Shown here in pieces: positions 15,207 to 25,387 of a stretch of DNA of 28,393 bases. Position numbers and translations under genes: made by a program. The notes under the pieces were generated by a model, which worked only from the letters and a program-made list of their open reading frames with translations, was not told where the DNA came from and did not search any database. Position 1 is the first letter of the stretch. Every line of letters begins with the position of its first letter. Source of the stretch: Cyanobium gracile_A (GTDB lineage Bacteria > Cyanobacteriota > Cyanobacteriia > PCC-6307 > Cyanobiaceae); assembly GCF_034931305.1 (NCBI RefSeq), contig NZ_JAYGHY010000032.1, positions 1 to 28,393 on the forward strand, in the 5' to 3' direction.

Positions 15207-15473
15207 CTAGTAGTGATTGCGACCCTGGAGGAACTCCACTCGGTCAGCTTTGACCAGATAGACACAGCGGTGTTCCTGGGTGATCCGACGCGACCAGATG
15301 CCCGCGCCCAGGTGTTTGAGAGGCACCGGTATGCCGATGCCGCCGAAGGGATCGCGCAGCACAGCTTTCATCAACTCCAGCAGGCGGCGGATTGTGCGGC
15401 GGTCGGTTTCGATCCAATGCTGCAGGTCCTCCAGAAACTCCGGATGGCACGCCGCCTCCCGTTGGGGGCTCAT
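15207..15473 (-). CDS. yoeB: YoeB-family toxin (RelE/ParE superfamily mRNA interferase)
   Basis: An 88-residue YoeB homologue, the toxin of a type II pair; YoeB binds the ribosome and cleaves mRNA at the A site. Family landmarks are EDLQHWIETDRR, DPFGGIG, PLKH, WSRRITQEHRCVY and the C-terminal NHY. Relative to E. coli YoeB, the catalytic Arg (R69 in EHR) and His-Tyr end (H87, Y88) are kept. The catalytic Glu46 position falls on V50 in GIGIPVPLKH, so activity may be altered. The ATG at 15473 overlaps the yefM stop by four bases, the usual antitoxin-first coupling. Confidence 0.9.
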   Translation of the reverse strand: MSPQREAACHPEFLEDLQHWIETDRRTIRRLLELMKAVLRDPFGGIGIPVPLKHLGAGIWSRRITQEHRCVYLVKADRVEFLQGRNHY

Positions 15474-15745
15474 GCCTCCAACTTCGCCTCTAGATCCACA
15501 AGGCGTACCCGGGGAAGGCCGTCGCTCTGGGCACGCTCCAGGGCCTTGAGCAGGCGGGTGGCATTGCGGGGGGAGCGCAGCAGACGGGTGGTTTCCAGAA
15601 GCCCCTCCAGCTCCTCGGCCGCCACCATGGCCACGTCACCGCCCTGACGGCGCCGGACCAGCACCACCTCGCGATCGTCCACCACCTTGTCCATCAGTGC
15701 CTTGAGCTGGTCGCGGGCAGCGGTGTAGGTGGTCTCGATGGCCAC
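15470..15745 (-). CDS. yefM: YefM/Phd-family antitoxin
   Basis: A 91-residue antitoxin that pairs with the YoeB-type toxin and normally represses its own operon. The N-terminal Phd/YefM fold reads TTYTAARDQLKALMDKVVDD then EVVLVRRRQGGDVAMVAAEE. The C-terminal half is the flexible toxin-neutralising part. The start is a GTG at 15745. The stop overlaps the toxin start (ATGA), so the toxin depends on translation of the antitoxin. A TGTACA-like repeat lies directly upstream. Confidence 0.9.
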   Translation of the reverse strand: MAIETTYTAARDQLKALMDKVVDDREVVLVRRRQGGDVAMVAAEELEGLLETTRLLRSPRNATRLLKALERAQSDGLPRVRLVDLEAKLEA

Positions 15746-15751
15746 GGGAGC

Positions 15752-15770
15752 CGTACAGGATGTCTGTGCA
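15752..15770 (-). promoter_or_regulatory. Possible YefM operator
   Basis: An imperfect inverted repeat GTACAG/CTGTGC around five bases, containing CGTACA and TGTGCA 13 bases apart, 7-25 bases before the yefM start. E. coli YefM binds repeats with a TGTACA core near its promoter, so these look like degenerate copies. Assignment rests on position and that resemblance. Confidence 0.35.
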
Positions 15771-15976
15771 AGTTAGTGGCGATGGCGCCCACGGGAGCCC
15801 TCTCGTCATGGCGATCCGGTGGCGTCATCCAGCTGCCGCTCCAGCGACTGGCGGATCAGGCCGATGGCGGAGGGCCTGATGAGGGTGAGGTGCAGTCGTT
15901 GAGGTCGGTGCGGACCGTCATCAGACGTGGACTGGGGCCGCCTGGCAGCGGGGCCATCCATGCGAAAGACGATCGC

Positions 15977-16384
15977 TCAAGTTGCCATCACCCAGTTCTC
16001 CAGCAGCAAGCCTTCCACCCGCTGGAATTCGCGCAGATTGTTGCTCACCAGGGTGAGCCCTTCGCTGCGGGCATGGGCGGCGATGTGCAGATCATTCACC
16101 CCGATCGGCTGTCCCTGCCGCTCAAGAGCGGAGCGGATCTGTCCGTAGTGCTGGGCGGCCTTCGGGCCATAGCCCAGCACCTCCAGGCGGCTGCAGAAAT
16201 CCTCCACCACCGCCAGGGAGCGTTCCGGTGCCGAACTCTTCTCCGCCCCATGCAGCAGTTCGCCCAGGGTGATCGCCGAGATGGCCATGTGGCCGGCATG
16301 GCGGTTGAAGAGCTGCAGGGCCGAGGCAGGCCTGCGCTTGATCACGTCGATCGTGATGTTGGTGTCCAGCAGGTAGCGCAGCAT
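15977..16384 (-). CDS. vapC: VapC-family PIN-domain toxin
   Basis: A 135-residue PIN-domain ribonuclease, the toxin of a VapBC pair. The metal-binding acidic residues are all visible: D7 in LLDTNI, E42 in ITLGELLHG and D98 in GVNDLHIAAHA. The LVSNNLREFQRVEGLLLENW end is typical of VapC. The ATG at 16384 aligns the protein with the family; upstream in-frame codons lie inside vapB. It starts 13 bases after the vapB stop. Targets in this family are usually tRNA or rRNA and cannot be predicted here. Confidence 0.92.
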   Translation of the reverse strand: MLRYLLDTNITIDVIKRRPASALQLFNRHAGHMAISAITLGELLHGAEKSSAPERSLAVVEDFCSRLEVLGYGPKAAQHYGQIRSALERQGQPIGVNDLHIAAHARSEGLTLVSNNLREFQRVEGLLLENWVMAT

Positions 16385-16397
16385 CTGGGTGGCCCCG

Positions 16398-16631
16398 TCA
16401 GAAGAGCTCCCGCTCGTCCTGCTGCTGGGAGGCCCGTTCGGCCATGAAGTCGTCGGGAACGCTGGGAACTGAGAGGAAAAAGCTGTCCCAGCTGCTGCCC
16501 AGCGGGGCAATGATGCGCTCGCAGCCACGGGCGCGCACTTCCACTTGCTTGACGCTGTCGGGGAGCCGCAGCTCGGCAGGGATGCGCACCGCCTGGCTGC
16601 GGTTACTCAGGAACAGGCGCGTGATCGCCAA
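16398..16631 (-). CDS. vapB: VapB-family antitoxin
   Basis: A 77-residue antitoxin with an N-terminal AbrB/SpoVT-like swapped-hairpin DNA-binding domain (AITRLFLSNRSQAVRIPAEL, then VEVRARGCERIIAPL). An aromatic and acidic C-terminal tail (WDSFF, ending DERELF) would wrap the VapC toxin. The start is TTG at 16631; no better in-frame codon precedes it. It is paired with vapC downstream. The repeated GGATATCC sites just upstream fit autoregulation by VapB or the VapBC complex. Confidence 0.9.
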   Translation of the reverse strand: MAITRLFLSNRSQAVRIPAELRLPDSVKQVEVRARGCERIIAPLGSSWDSFFLSVPSVPDDFMAERASQQQDERELF

Positions 16632-16645
16632 GGCTCGCTAGCAAT

Positions 16646-16666
16646 GGATATCCCATGAGGATATCC
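16646..16666 (-). promoter_or_regulatory. Probable VapBC operator: two GGATATCC sites
   Basis: Two exact copies of the palindrome GGATATCC (16646-16653 and 16659-16666) separated by five bases, placed 15-35 bases before the vapB TTG. Swapped-hairpin antitoxins bind such spaced palindromes in their own promoters. The sites stand out as AT-containing blocks in high-GC DNA. Confidence 0.55.
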
Positions 16667-16687
16667 CGGAATCGGAGCTGGCAGCGC

Positions 16688-16714
16688 AAAAAAAGCGCCC
16701 CCACAGGGGCGCTT
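16688..16714 (-). terminator. Rho-independent terminator of groS-groL
   Basis: On the minus strand, AAGCGCCCC, loop TGTG, GGGGCGCTT, then a T-run (seven A on the plus strand, partly within the stem). The nine-pair, mostly G-C stem lies about 50 bases after the groL stop. This is the clearest intrinsic terminator in the window. Confidence 0.9.
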
Positions 16715-16762
16715 GGTGCTGAAGGCGCAGGACCGGAGATCCGACGCTGACCGCTGGCGCGA

Positions 16763-18400
<1,638 letters not shown>

Positions 18401-18453
18401 GGAAGAAAAAAGATTGCTTGGTTGAAGGAGATGCAGACGGGAACGCCGTCAGA

Positions 18454-18765
18454 TCAGTTGACGACGGCCAGGATGTCCTTCTCGGACAGGAGCACGTACT
18501 CGTCGGTGCCGAGCTTGATGTCCGTGCCGGCGTACTTGCTGTAGAGCACCTTGTCGCCGACACCCACTTCAGGGGCTTGACGGGAACCGTCGTCGTTGCG
18601 CTTGCCGGGACCGATCTGGACCACTTCACCCACCTGGGGCTTTTCCTTGGCGGTGTCGGGCAGAAGGATGCCACCGGCGGTTTTCTCCTCCGATTCGGAC
18701 ACCTTGATGAAGACGCGATCTCCGAGGGGTTTGACCGTGGAGACGCTGAGGGAAACGGCAGCCAT
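18454..18765 (-). CDS. groS: Co-chaperonin GroES
   Basis: The 10-kDa lid of the chaperonin chamber, 103 residues. Conserved segments are VKPLGDRVFIKVSESEEKTA, GGILLPDTAKEKPQVGEV with the mobile loop, and the C-terminal DEYVLLSEKDILAVV. I use the ATG at 18765, which gives the normal length; the frame continues upstream through the operator region and is not coding there. It is first gene of the groS-groL operon, about 77 bases downstream of the CIRCE-like element. Confidence 0.97.
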   Translation of the reverse strand: MAAVSLSVSTVKPLGDRVFIKVSESEEKTAGGILLPDTAKEKPQVGEVVQIGPGKRNDDGSRQAPEVGVGDKVLYSKYAGTDIKLGTDEYVLLSEKDILAVVN

Positions 18766-18841
18766 GAAATGACGCGAAGAATGGTTGCGAAGCCAGCGAC
18801 GAGGGTCGGCCGAAGCCGGAGCATCGCTGGGATGGGGCGAG

Positions 18842-18868
18842 TTAGCACTCGCGCCCTTCGACTGCCAA
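18842..18868. promoter_or_regulatory. CIRCE-like HrcA operator of groS-groL
   Basis: TTAGCACTC, nine spacer bases, then GACTGCCAA. The CIRCE consensus is TTAGCACTC-N9-GAGTGCTAA: the left arm is perfect and the right arm matches 7 of 9. Position upstream of groS and exact spacer length make chance unlikely. It implies HrcA-type heat-shock repression, possibly weaker than with a perfect site. Confidence 0.85.
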
Positions 18869-19013
18869 CCTAGGGGGCGGCTCCGTCGCAACGCCATCCC
18901 CGGGCTGTGCGGGTGACCGAACCCCAGGCCCCAGGCCCCCTGCAGTGGTAAGGTTGCGCCGCTTCAGACGGGTGGTTGGATCCCGCTGGGCACACCACGT
19001 TCCTTCCTCCCTT

Positions 19014-20480
<1,467 letters not shown>

Positions 20481-20496
20481 TCCGGGAATCTTCTCC

Positions 20497-20904
20497 ATGA
20501 CCCTCACCCTGCGCGTCCTTGCCCCCGATCAGAGCGTCTTCGACGGCACCGCCGACGAAGTGATCCTGCCCGGCACCACCGGCCAGCTCGGCATCCTCAC
20601 CGGCCACGTCTCGATGCTCACCGCCCTCGACAGCGGCGTGCTGCGGGTGCGGGAGGGGGGCAACTGGCAGTCGATTGCCCTGATGGGTGGTTTCGCCGAG
20701 GTGGTGGCCAATGAGGTCACCGTGCTCGTCAACGGCGCCGAACTGGGCAGCAGCATTGACGCCGCCGCCGCCCAGAGCGATTTCGAGGCGGCCCAGCAGG
20801 CCGCTGCGGCCCTGGAAGGCTCCGACCCCAGCCCCGAAAAGGTGAAGGTCCAGCAGGCCCTGGCGCGCGCCCGCGCCCGTCTTCAGGCCAGCAAGGCCGC
20901 CTGA
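20497..20904 (+). CDS. atpC: ATP synthase F1 subunit epsilon
   Basis: A 135-residue subunit of the ATP synthase central stalk, which modulates ATP hydrolysis. The N-terminal beta-sandwich reads LTLRVLAPDQSVFDGTADEV, then LPGTTGQLGILTGHVSML and MGGFAEVVANEVTVLV. The C-terminal two-helix part is Ala-rich. It starts 16 bases after atpD on the same strand, giving the beta-epsilon pair. The rhomboid-like gene begins 32 bases downstream and may be read through. Confidence 0.96.
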   Translation: MTLTLRVLAPDQSVFDGTADEVILPGTTGQLGILTGHVSMLTALDSGVLRVREGGNWQSIALMGGFAEVVANEVTVLVNGAELGSSIDAAAAQSDFEAAQQAAAALEGSDPSPEKVKVQQALARARARLQASKAA

Positions 20905-20936
20905 GCTCTCCTGCTGGCCGCGGAGCTGCGGCGACC

Positions 20937-22037
20937 ATGGGCAAGGGTCAGGAGCTCGGTCTGCAACTGCGCCAGTGGATCGCCACCGGTTCCGTCAGCC
21001 TGGATAATCCCCAGGCCCTGGCCAACCGGCTGATCGACGCCCTCGGGGCGGAAGAGAGTCTACGAGGACCCGTGCGGGATCTCGCCACCCAGCCCCTGCT
21101 GCTGCGGGTGCTGCAATTGCAGGGTGGCCCACAACGCAGTGCCGTCACGGCCCTCAGTCAGTATCTGGCCGGTATCTATGCGCCGAGGGTGCTGGCCGAG
21201 CTGCTCGACCTGCTGGAGGCCTGCTCCGGCGTGGCCCCTTCGCGGCCCGCTGGCGATTCCCTGGCCACGGACGCGGCCCCTGCCATCTCCGGACGCCTGC
21301 CCTGGCTGCAGAGCCTGCGGCCCCTCGGTCCCGGTCTGGCCCTGGCCGCCGCCTCGGCGCCGGTGCTGTTCTGGGCCGGCGGGGAACTCGACCAGTGGTT
21401 CTTTGATCCCTGGCGCTGGGGCAGCGGCGCTGTGCTGGTGGTGGCCCTGGCCCTGCTGCAGGCCCTGGCCCTCGGCCCGCTGCGGGCCCTGCGCCGCCGC
21501 TGGCCCCTGACCCTCGAGGCCAGCGGCGATCCCCGCCGCGCCTGGTGCTGGATCACCGCCCCCTGGATCCATGCGGCCAACCGCGAGGCCCTGCTCAACC
21601 TGGTGATGCTGGCGATCGTGCTGGGGGCGTCGTCGCTGCCCCTGGCCTCCCTGCTCTTGCGCTACACCCTCACTGCCCTGGCCACCACGGCACCGGCGGT
21701 GCTGATCGCCCGCCGAGCCCAGGTGCTGCGCCATTGGGACGGGGCTTCCGGGCCGATCGCCGCGCTGATCGCCCTGGCTTCGGCCCTCAGCCTCCTGCAC
21801 TGGAAGGCCCACCCCTTCGTCGTGGGGCCGGTGGAGATCCCCGCCTGGGTGTTGCTGGTGATCTTTGGCGCCGTCCAGCTGGGCTGGCAGCTGCCCCGCC
21901 ACGATTCCCAGGACAGCAGCAGCCCCAGGGCCCGGCTCTGGAGCAGCCCCTGGTGCTGGGGCACCGTGCTGGGAACGGTCTGGGCCCTGGTCACCCGCGC
22001 CCAGGAACTGGCCCGGGGACTGGGCTGGCTGGGCTGA
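20937..22037 (+). CDS. Rhomboid-like membrane protein, probably catalytically inactive
   Basis: A 366-residue protein with a soluble helical N-terminal domain (about 1-125) and roughly six membrane helices. The membrane part follows rhomboid protease order. WITAPWIHAANREALLN (H212, N221) resembles the second-helix HxxxxHxxxN motif but has E217 in place of the second His. WDGASGPIAAL (S271) matches the GxSG nucleophile motif. WCWGTVLG (339-346) matches HxxGxxxG with Trp at the catalytic His. The fold is thus probably rhomboid with Ser kept and His lost, a pseudoprotease candidate. Family assignment is by eye and should be treated as likely, not certain. It lies 32 bases after atpC and converges on the penicillin-binding protein gene with one base between stops. 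Confidence 0.7.
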   Translation: MGKGQELGLQLRQWIATGSVSLDNPQALANRLIDALGAEESLRGPVRDLATQPLLLRVLQLQGGPQRSAVTALSQYLAGIYAPRVLAELLDLLEACSGVAPSRPAGDSLATDAAPAISGRLPWLQSLRPLGPGLALAAASAPVLFWAGGELDQWFFDPWRWGSGAVLVVALALLQALALGPLRALRRRWPLTLEASGDPRRAWCWITAPWIHAANREALLNLVMLAIVLGASSLPLASLLLRYTLTALATTAPAVLIARRAQVLRHWDGASGPIAALIALASALSLLHWKAHPFVVGPVEIPAWVLLVIFGAVQLGWQLPRHDSQDSSSPRARLWSSPWCWGTVLGTVWALVTRAQELARGLGWLG

Positions 22038-22038
22038 T

Positions 22039-24336
22039 TCAGCTCGTCAGGGCGCGCATGACCTGCCCCCACAGCTGGGCCACCAGGGCGCCGGAGGCGG
22101 CCTGGGCGGGGCGGTTGTCGTCGTTGCCCATCCAGATGCCAGTGAGGATGCGGCTGGAGGGGGAGTAGCCCACGAACAGCACATCGACGCCGTTGTCGGT
22201 GGTGCCGGTCTTGCCGCGGGCATCGGCCACCACGGCGGCGGCGCCGCCGGTGCCAGCGCTCACCACCTGCCGCAGCAGGGCATCCATCTCGGCGGCCACC
22301 GCCGGTTCGATCAGCTGGCGGGACAGCTCGCCCACCGGTGTGGTGACGCCGCTGGGGGGGCAGTCGGCCAGGGACCGCACCGAGCCGCAGATGCCCAGGT
22401 CGTAGATGCGTTTCACACCGTGCAGGGGCACCGAGCGGCCGCCGTTGGCCACCACGGCATAGGCCCCCGCCAGCTCGTACAGGTAGGTCTCCTTGCCGCC
22501 CAGCACCATCGAGACGCTCTCCTCCATGGGCGTGCTGATGCCCAGCTGGCGGGCCTTGGCCACCACCTTGTTCAGGCCGGCCTTCTGGGCCAGCCGCAGG
22601 GCCACCACGTTGTCGGAGCTGGCGAAGCCCGCCGCCACGCTGGTGCTGCCACTGCCACTGCGGCAGCCGGCCACGTAGGCCAGGGGGGCGCAGGAGACAG
22701 AGTCTCCGGGCTTCACGCCGGCCTCCAGGGCCGCCAGGAAGCTGAACAGCTTGAAGGTGGATCCGGGCTGACGCAGGGCCTGCACCCGGTCAAAGCTCGA
22801 GCGGCTGTAATCGCCGCCGCCGACGTAGGCCAGGATCGCCCCGGTGCTGTAGTCGATCGAGATCAGGGCGCCCTGGGTGAGCCCGGCCCGGCCCCCCGGC
22901 CCCTCCAGGAACGCCTTCAGCTGCTTCTGGGCGATGGCCTGCAGGCGCGGGTCGATGCTGCTGATCACCGCGTAGTTGCCCCGGGCCTCCGCACTGCTGA
23001 GGTCGAGGCCGAAGCGTCGCCCCTCCAGCTCGCCGATCACGTAGTCGCTGAAGAAGGGATAGCTGGAGTAGGTGGACGCGCCGCAGGCGGAGGGATCGAT
23101 GTTGAGCGGTCGGCGGCGGGCGTCGATCAGCGCCTGGTCGGAGAGGTAGCCCTCGGCGTGCATCCGCCCCAGCACCAGGTCGCGGCGCTCCCTTCCCCAG
23201 GTGGGGTTCTCCCGGTTGCAGGGGCTGTAGCTGTTGGGGCTCGGCAGCAGGCCCACCAGGAACGCCGACTCCGCCACGTCCAGGGCGCTGGCCGACTTGC
23301 GGAAATAGAGCTGGGCCGCCTGCTCGAACCCTTCCGCCCCCAGGCCCAGGTAGGCCCGGTCGAGGTACATCTTGAGGATCCGGTTCTTGCTGAAGCCCGC
23401 CTCCAGCTGCCAGGCCACCCACAGCTCCCGCAGCTTGCGGGCCACCGACACATCGGTCCCCACGGCCGGGTAGACCATGCGGGCCACCTGCTGGGCCAGG
23501 CCGCTGCCGCCGCCGGTGCCTTGCACCAGGGAGCGCAGCGTGCCGAACAGGTCGATGCCACTGTTCCAGCCGAAGCGGGAGTCCTCCGAGGCGATCAGGG
23601 CCTGGCTCAGGTGCAGGGGGTAGTCGGCCAGGGTGGGCAGGGCCGTCGAGGAGCCCTCAGCCGCATCGATCTGGCGGCCATCGGTGGAGAACACCTTCAC
23701 CGGCCCGCTCACCGACCGGATCGAGGAGCCGCCGGAGACGGTGGTGGCCAGCAACAGGCCCCCCAGGGCCACGCCCGAGCCGACGAGGGCACCGATGGCC
23801 CCCCAGTGCACCAGCTGCCCCAGGGGACTGCGGGGATGGCGGTACACCAGGGTCGGCGCCTCCCCCTTGAGTGGCGAACCGAGCTGCAGCCGGTCCCCGT
23901 CCCGCAGGTGAATGGCGCGGATGCGGCGATCGCGGTGAAACAGACCGTTGGCGGAGCCGAAATCCTCGCCGACATAGTCGCGGTCGCCGGGGCGCTCCTG
24001 CTCCACGATCGCGTGCACCCGGCTGACGCCGGTGGCGTCGGCCTGGAGCTCGCAGAGGGGATCCCGGCCGATGCGGTAGCGGCCGCCCTCCAGGGCCACA
24101 CGCCGGCGGCACTGGCCGCCGATCCAGAGTTCCAGCCAGGCGCCGTGGCGGTTCAGTTCCCCCAGGGCCGTGGTCACGGCCCGGCGACGGCCACCATCCT
24201 CAGCGGGGCCGCGAAAGGCCTGCCACAGGCGGAGCCAAACCGCGGTCGGTGCGGCGGCGGTGTGGGGTGCGGTGCCAGGGGCGGTGCTGGGTGCGGTGAT
24301 GTCGCCAGGCGACGCCTGCTCCGTCGTCCCCACCAT
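22039..24336 (-). CDS. Class A penicillin-binding protein with N-terminal FHA domain
   Basis: A 765-residue bifunctional peptidoglycan synthase. An FHA phosphothreonine-binding domain occupies about 66-165 (YRIGRDP 87-93, SRVHA 105-109, GSANG 127-131). The transmembrane helix at about 172-198 is followed by the GT51 glycosyltransferase domain, with E251 in EDSRFGWNSGID, GGSGLAQQ, RKLRE and KNRILKMYL. The transpeptidase has S526 in STFK, SDN at 574-576 and KTG at 709-711. The FHA domain precedes the helix, so it faces the cytoplasm. The GT motifs deviate from consensus. The ATG at 24336 is chosen because further upstream overlaps the divergent operon. Confidence 0.93.
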   Translation of the reverse strand: MVGTTEQASPGDITAPSTAPGTAPHTAAAPTAVWLRLWQAFRGPAEDGGRRRAVTTALGELNRHGAWLELWIGGQCRRRVALEGGRYRIGRDPLCELQADATGVSRVHAIVEQERPGDRDYVGEDFGSANGLFHRDRRIRAIHLRDGDRLQLGSPLKGEAPTLVYRHPRSPLGQLVHWGAIGALVGSGVALGGLLLATTVSGGSSIRSVSGPVKVFSTDGRQIDAAEGSSTALPTLADYPLHLSQALIASEDSRFGWNSGIDLFGTLRSLVQGTGGGSGLAQQVARMVYPAVGTDVSVARKLRELWVAWQLEAGFSKNRILKMYLDRAYLGLGAEGFEQAAQLYFRKSASALDVAESAFLVGLLPSPNSYSPCNRENPTWGRERRDLVLGRMHAEGYLSDQALIDARRRPLNIDPSACGASTYSSYPFFSDYVIGELEGRRFGLDLSSAEARGNYAVISSIDPRLQAIAQKQLKAFLEGPGGRAGLTQGALISIDYSTGAILAYVGGGDYSRSSFDRVQALRQPGSTFKLFSFLAALEAGVKPGDSVSCAPLAYVAGCRSGSGSTSVAAGFASSDNVVALRLAQKAGLNKVVAKARQLGISTPMEESVSMVLGGKETYLYELAGAYAVVANGGRSVPLHGVKRIYDLGICGSVRSLADCPPSGVTTPVGELSRQLIEPAVAAEMDALLRQVVSAGTGGAAAVVADARGKTGTTDNGVDVLFVGYSPSSRILTGIWMGNDDNRPAQAASGALVAQLWGQVMRALTS

Positions 24337-24395
24337 CCCCGGCCCGTCTGCCTTGCTCCCATACGCTACCCGCAGCGATCGGAGCGGCCGGCCAG
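24337..24395. promoter_or_regulatory. Shared divergent spacer between FHA-PBP gene and FHA-kinase operon
   Basis: Only 59 bases separate the two divergent starts, so both promoters must lie in or overlap this stretch or the gene beginnings. I see no convincing -10/-35 pair or operator palindrome. Confidence 0.35.
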
Positions 24396-24680
24396 GTGGA
24401 GCAACGCCGGGATCCATGGGCACCCTTCCGCATCTGGACCGCCCTGACCATCGGGGTGTATGCGCTGCGGGCCACCTTTGCCGCCACCTGGGTGGGGGCG
24501 ATCCCCGGCTGGGTGCTGCTGCTGCTGCTGCTGGTGGCCCTGGCCCTGGCGACCTCGGCCCTGCTGTTCCCCGGGCGGGTGATTCCCTGGCGGGAGGGGG
24601 AACCGATGGGCTGGTGGGGCCGTTTCCTGGCCGACCGGCGCCTGGGCCGCCGTCCCAAGGCCGGCGAGGACCCCCGATGA
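24396..24680 (+). CDS. Small membrane protein heading the FHA-kinase operon
   Basis: A 94-residue protein of unknown family. It has an Arg/Trp-rich N-terminus (MEQRRDPWAPFRIW), two hydrophobic helices at about 14-34 and 38-58 (the second a run of Leu), and a basic, Trp-containing C-terminus (GWWGRFLADRRLGRR). The start is GTG at 24396; an internal ATG would remove the first helix. The stop overlaps the next start (ATGA), coupling it to the FHA gene. It might help anchor the complex to the membrane, by position only. Confidence 0.7.
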   Translation: MEQRRDPWAPFRIWTALTIGVYALRATFAATWVGAIPGWVLLLLLLVALALATSALLFPGRVIPWREGEPMGWWGRFLADRRLGRRPKAGEDPR

Positions 24681-25387
24681 GCTCCCACCCCCGGCTGCTG
24701 CTGCGGGACGATCCCGGCCGCAGCGTGCCGCTCGATCCCCGCACGCCCCTCTCGATCGGCCGCGATCCGGCCAGCGGCCTCTGCCTGAGTCAGGCCCAGG
24801 GTGTCTCCCGCCAGCACGCCCTGGTGCGGGTGTCGCGAACGCGGCCGGGCCAGTGGCTGCTCTGTGACCTCGGCAGCGCCAACGGCACCTACCTCGAGGG
24901 CGCCCGGCTGCGGGACTGCCGCCCCCTCTCGGATGGCGACGAGATCCGGCTGGGCCTGCAGGGGCCGGTGCTGCAGTTCCGCGCCACCGCCGCTGCCAGC
25001 GCCGGCGGGCGCCCTGCGGCTCCCGTGGTGGCCCAGCCGGCCGCCGGGCAGCTGGATTTCGCCGGCCGCTCCCTGCCCCTCGATCGGATCCGCTCGGCCT
25101 ACGTGCGCAGCCGCCGGCGCCATCCCCAGGCCTTCAGCTGGTGGCTGCTGCTCTGCCTGGGCGGCCTGCTGCTGCTTCCCTTCCCGTGGCTGTTCTGGCC
25201 CCTGCAGCTCGGGGCGCTGGCGGGCTGGATCCTGCTGGGCTCCCGCTGGGAGCATCTGCTGGAGGTGACGCTGCAGGACGGCCTGGCCTACCGGCACCGC
25301 TTCGACAGCCTGGAGACGGCCCTGGCCCACCGCAACGGCATTCGCAAGGCGATGGGCCCGGCCCCGGCGGCGGGGAGGCGTCCATGA
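24677..25387 (+). CDS. FHA-domain membrane protein
   Basis: A 236-residue protein with an FHA domain at about 6-100: LSIGRDP at 26-31, SRQHALV from 44 and GSANGTYLEG from 66. These are the Arg, Ser-Arg-x-His and Asn residues that hold phosphothreonine. A linker of about 35 residues follows, then a basic stretch RSRRRHP, a two-pass hydrophobic segment (about 154-187) and a short soluble tail. It should read phosphorylated partners at the inner membrane face, plausibly those of the adjacent kinase. Both ends overlap neighbouring genes by four bases. Confidence 0.9.
   Translation: MSSHPRLLLRDDPGRSVPLDPRTPLSIGRDPASGLCLSQAQGVSRQHALVRVSRTRPGQWLLCDLGSANGTYLEGARLRDCRPLSDGDEIRLGLQGPVLQFRATAAASAGGRPAAPVVAQPAAGQLDFAGRSLPLDRIRSAYVRSRRRHPQAFSWWLLLCLGGLLLLPFPWLFWPLQLGALAGWILLGSRWEHLLEVTLQDGLAYRHRFDSLETALAHRNGIRKAMGPAPAAGRRP

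Noticed and set aside
15776..15976. Open frames between vapC and yefM, including a minus-strand frame from about 15962
   Set aside because: Low-complexity, no recognisable domain, and too short for a third toxin-antitoxin component to be supported.
21865..24447. Plus-strand frame of 860 codons opposite the FHA-PBP gene
   Set aside because: Antisense shadow; the minus strand carries intact FHA, GT51 and transpeptidase motifs.
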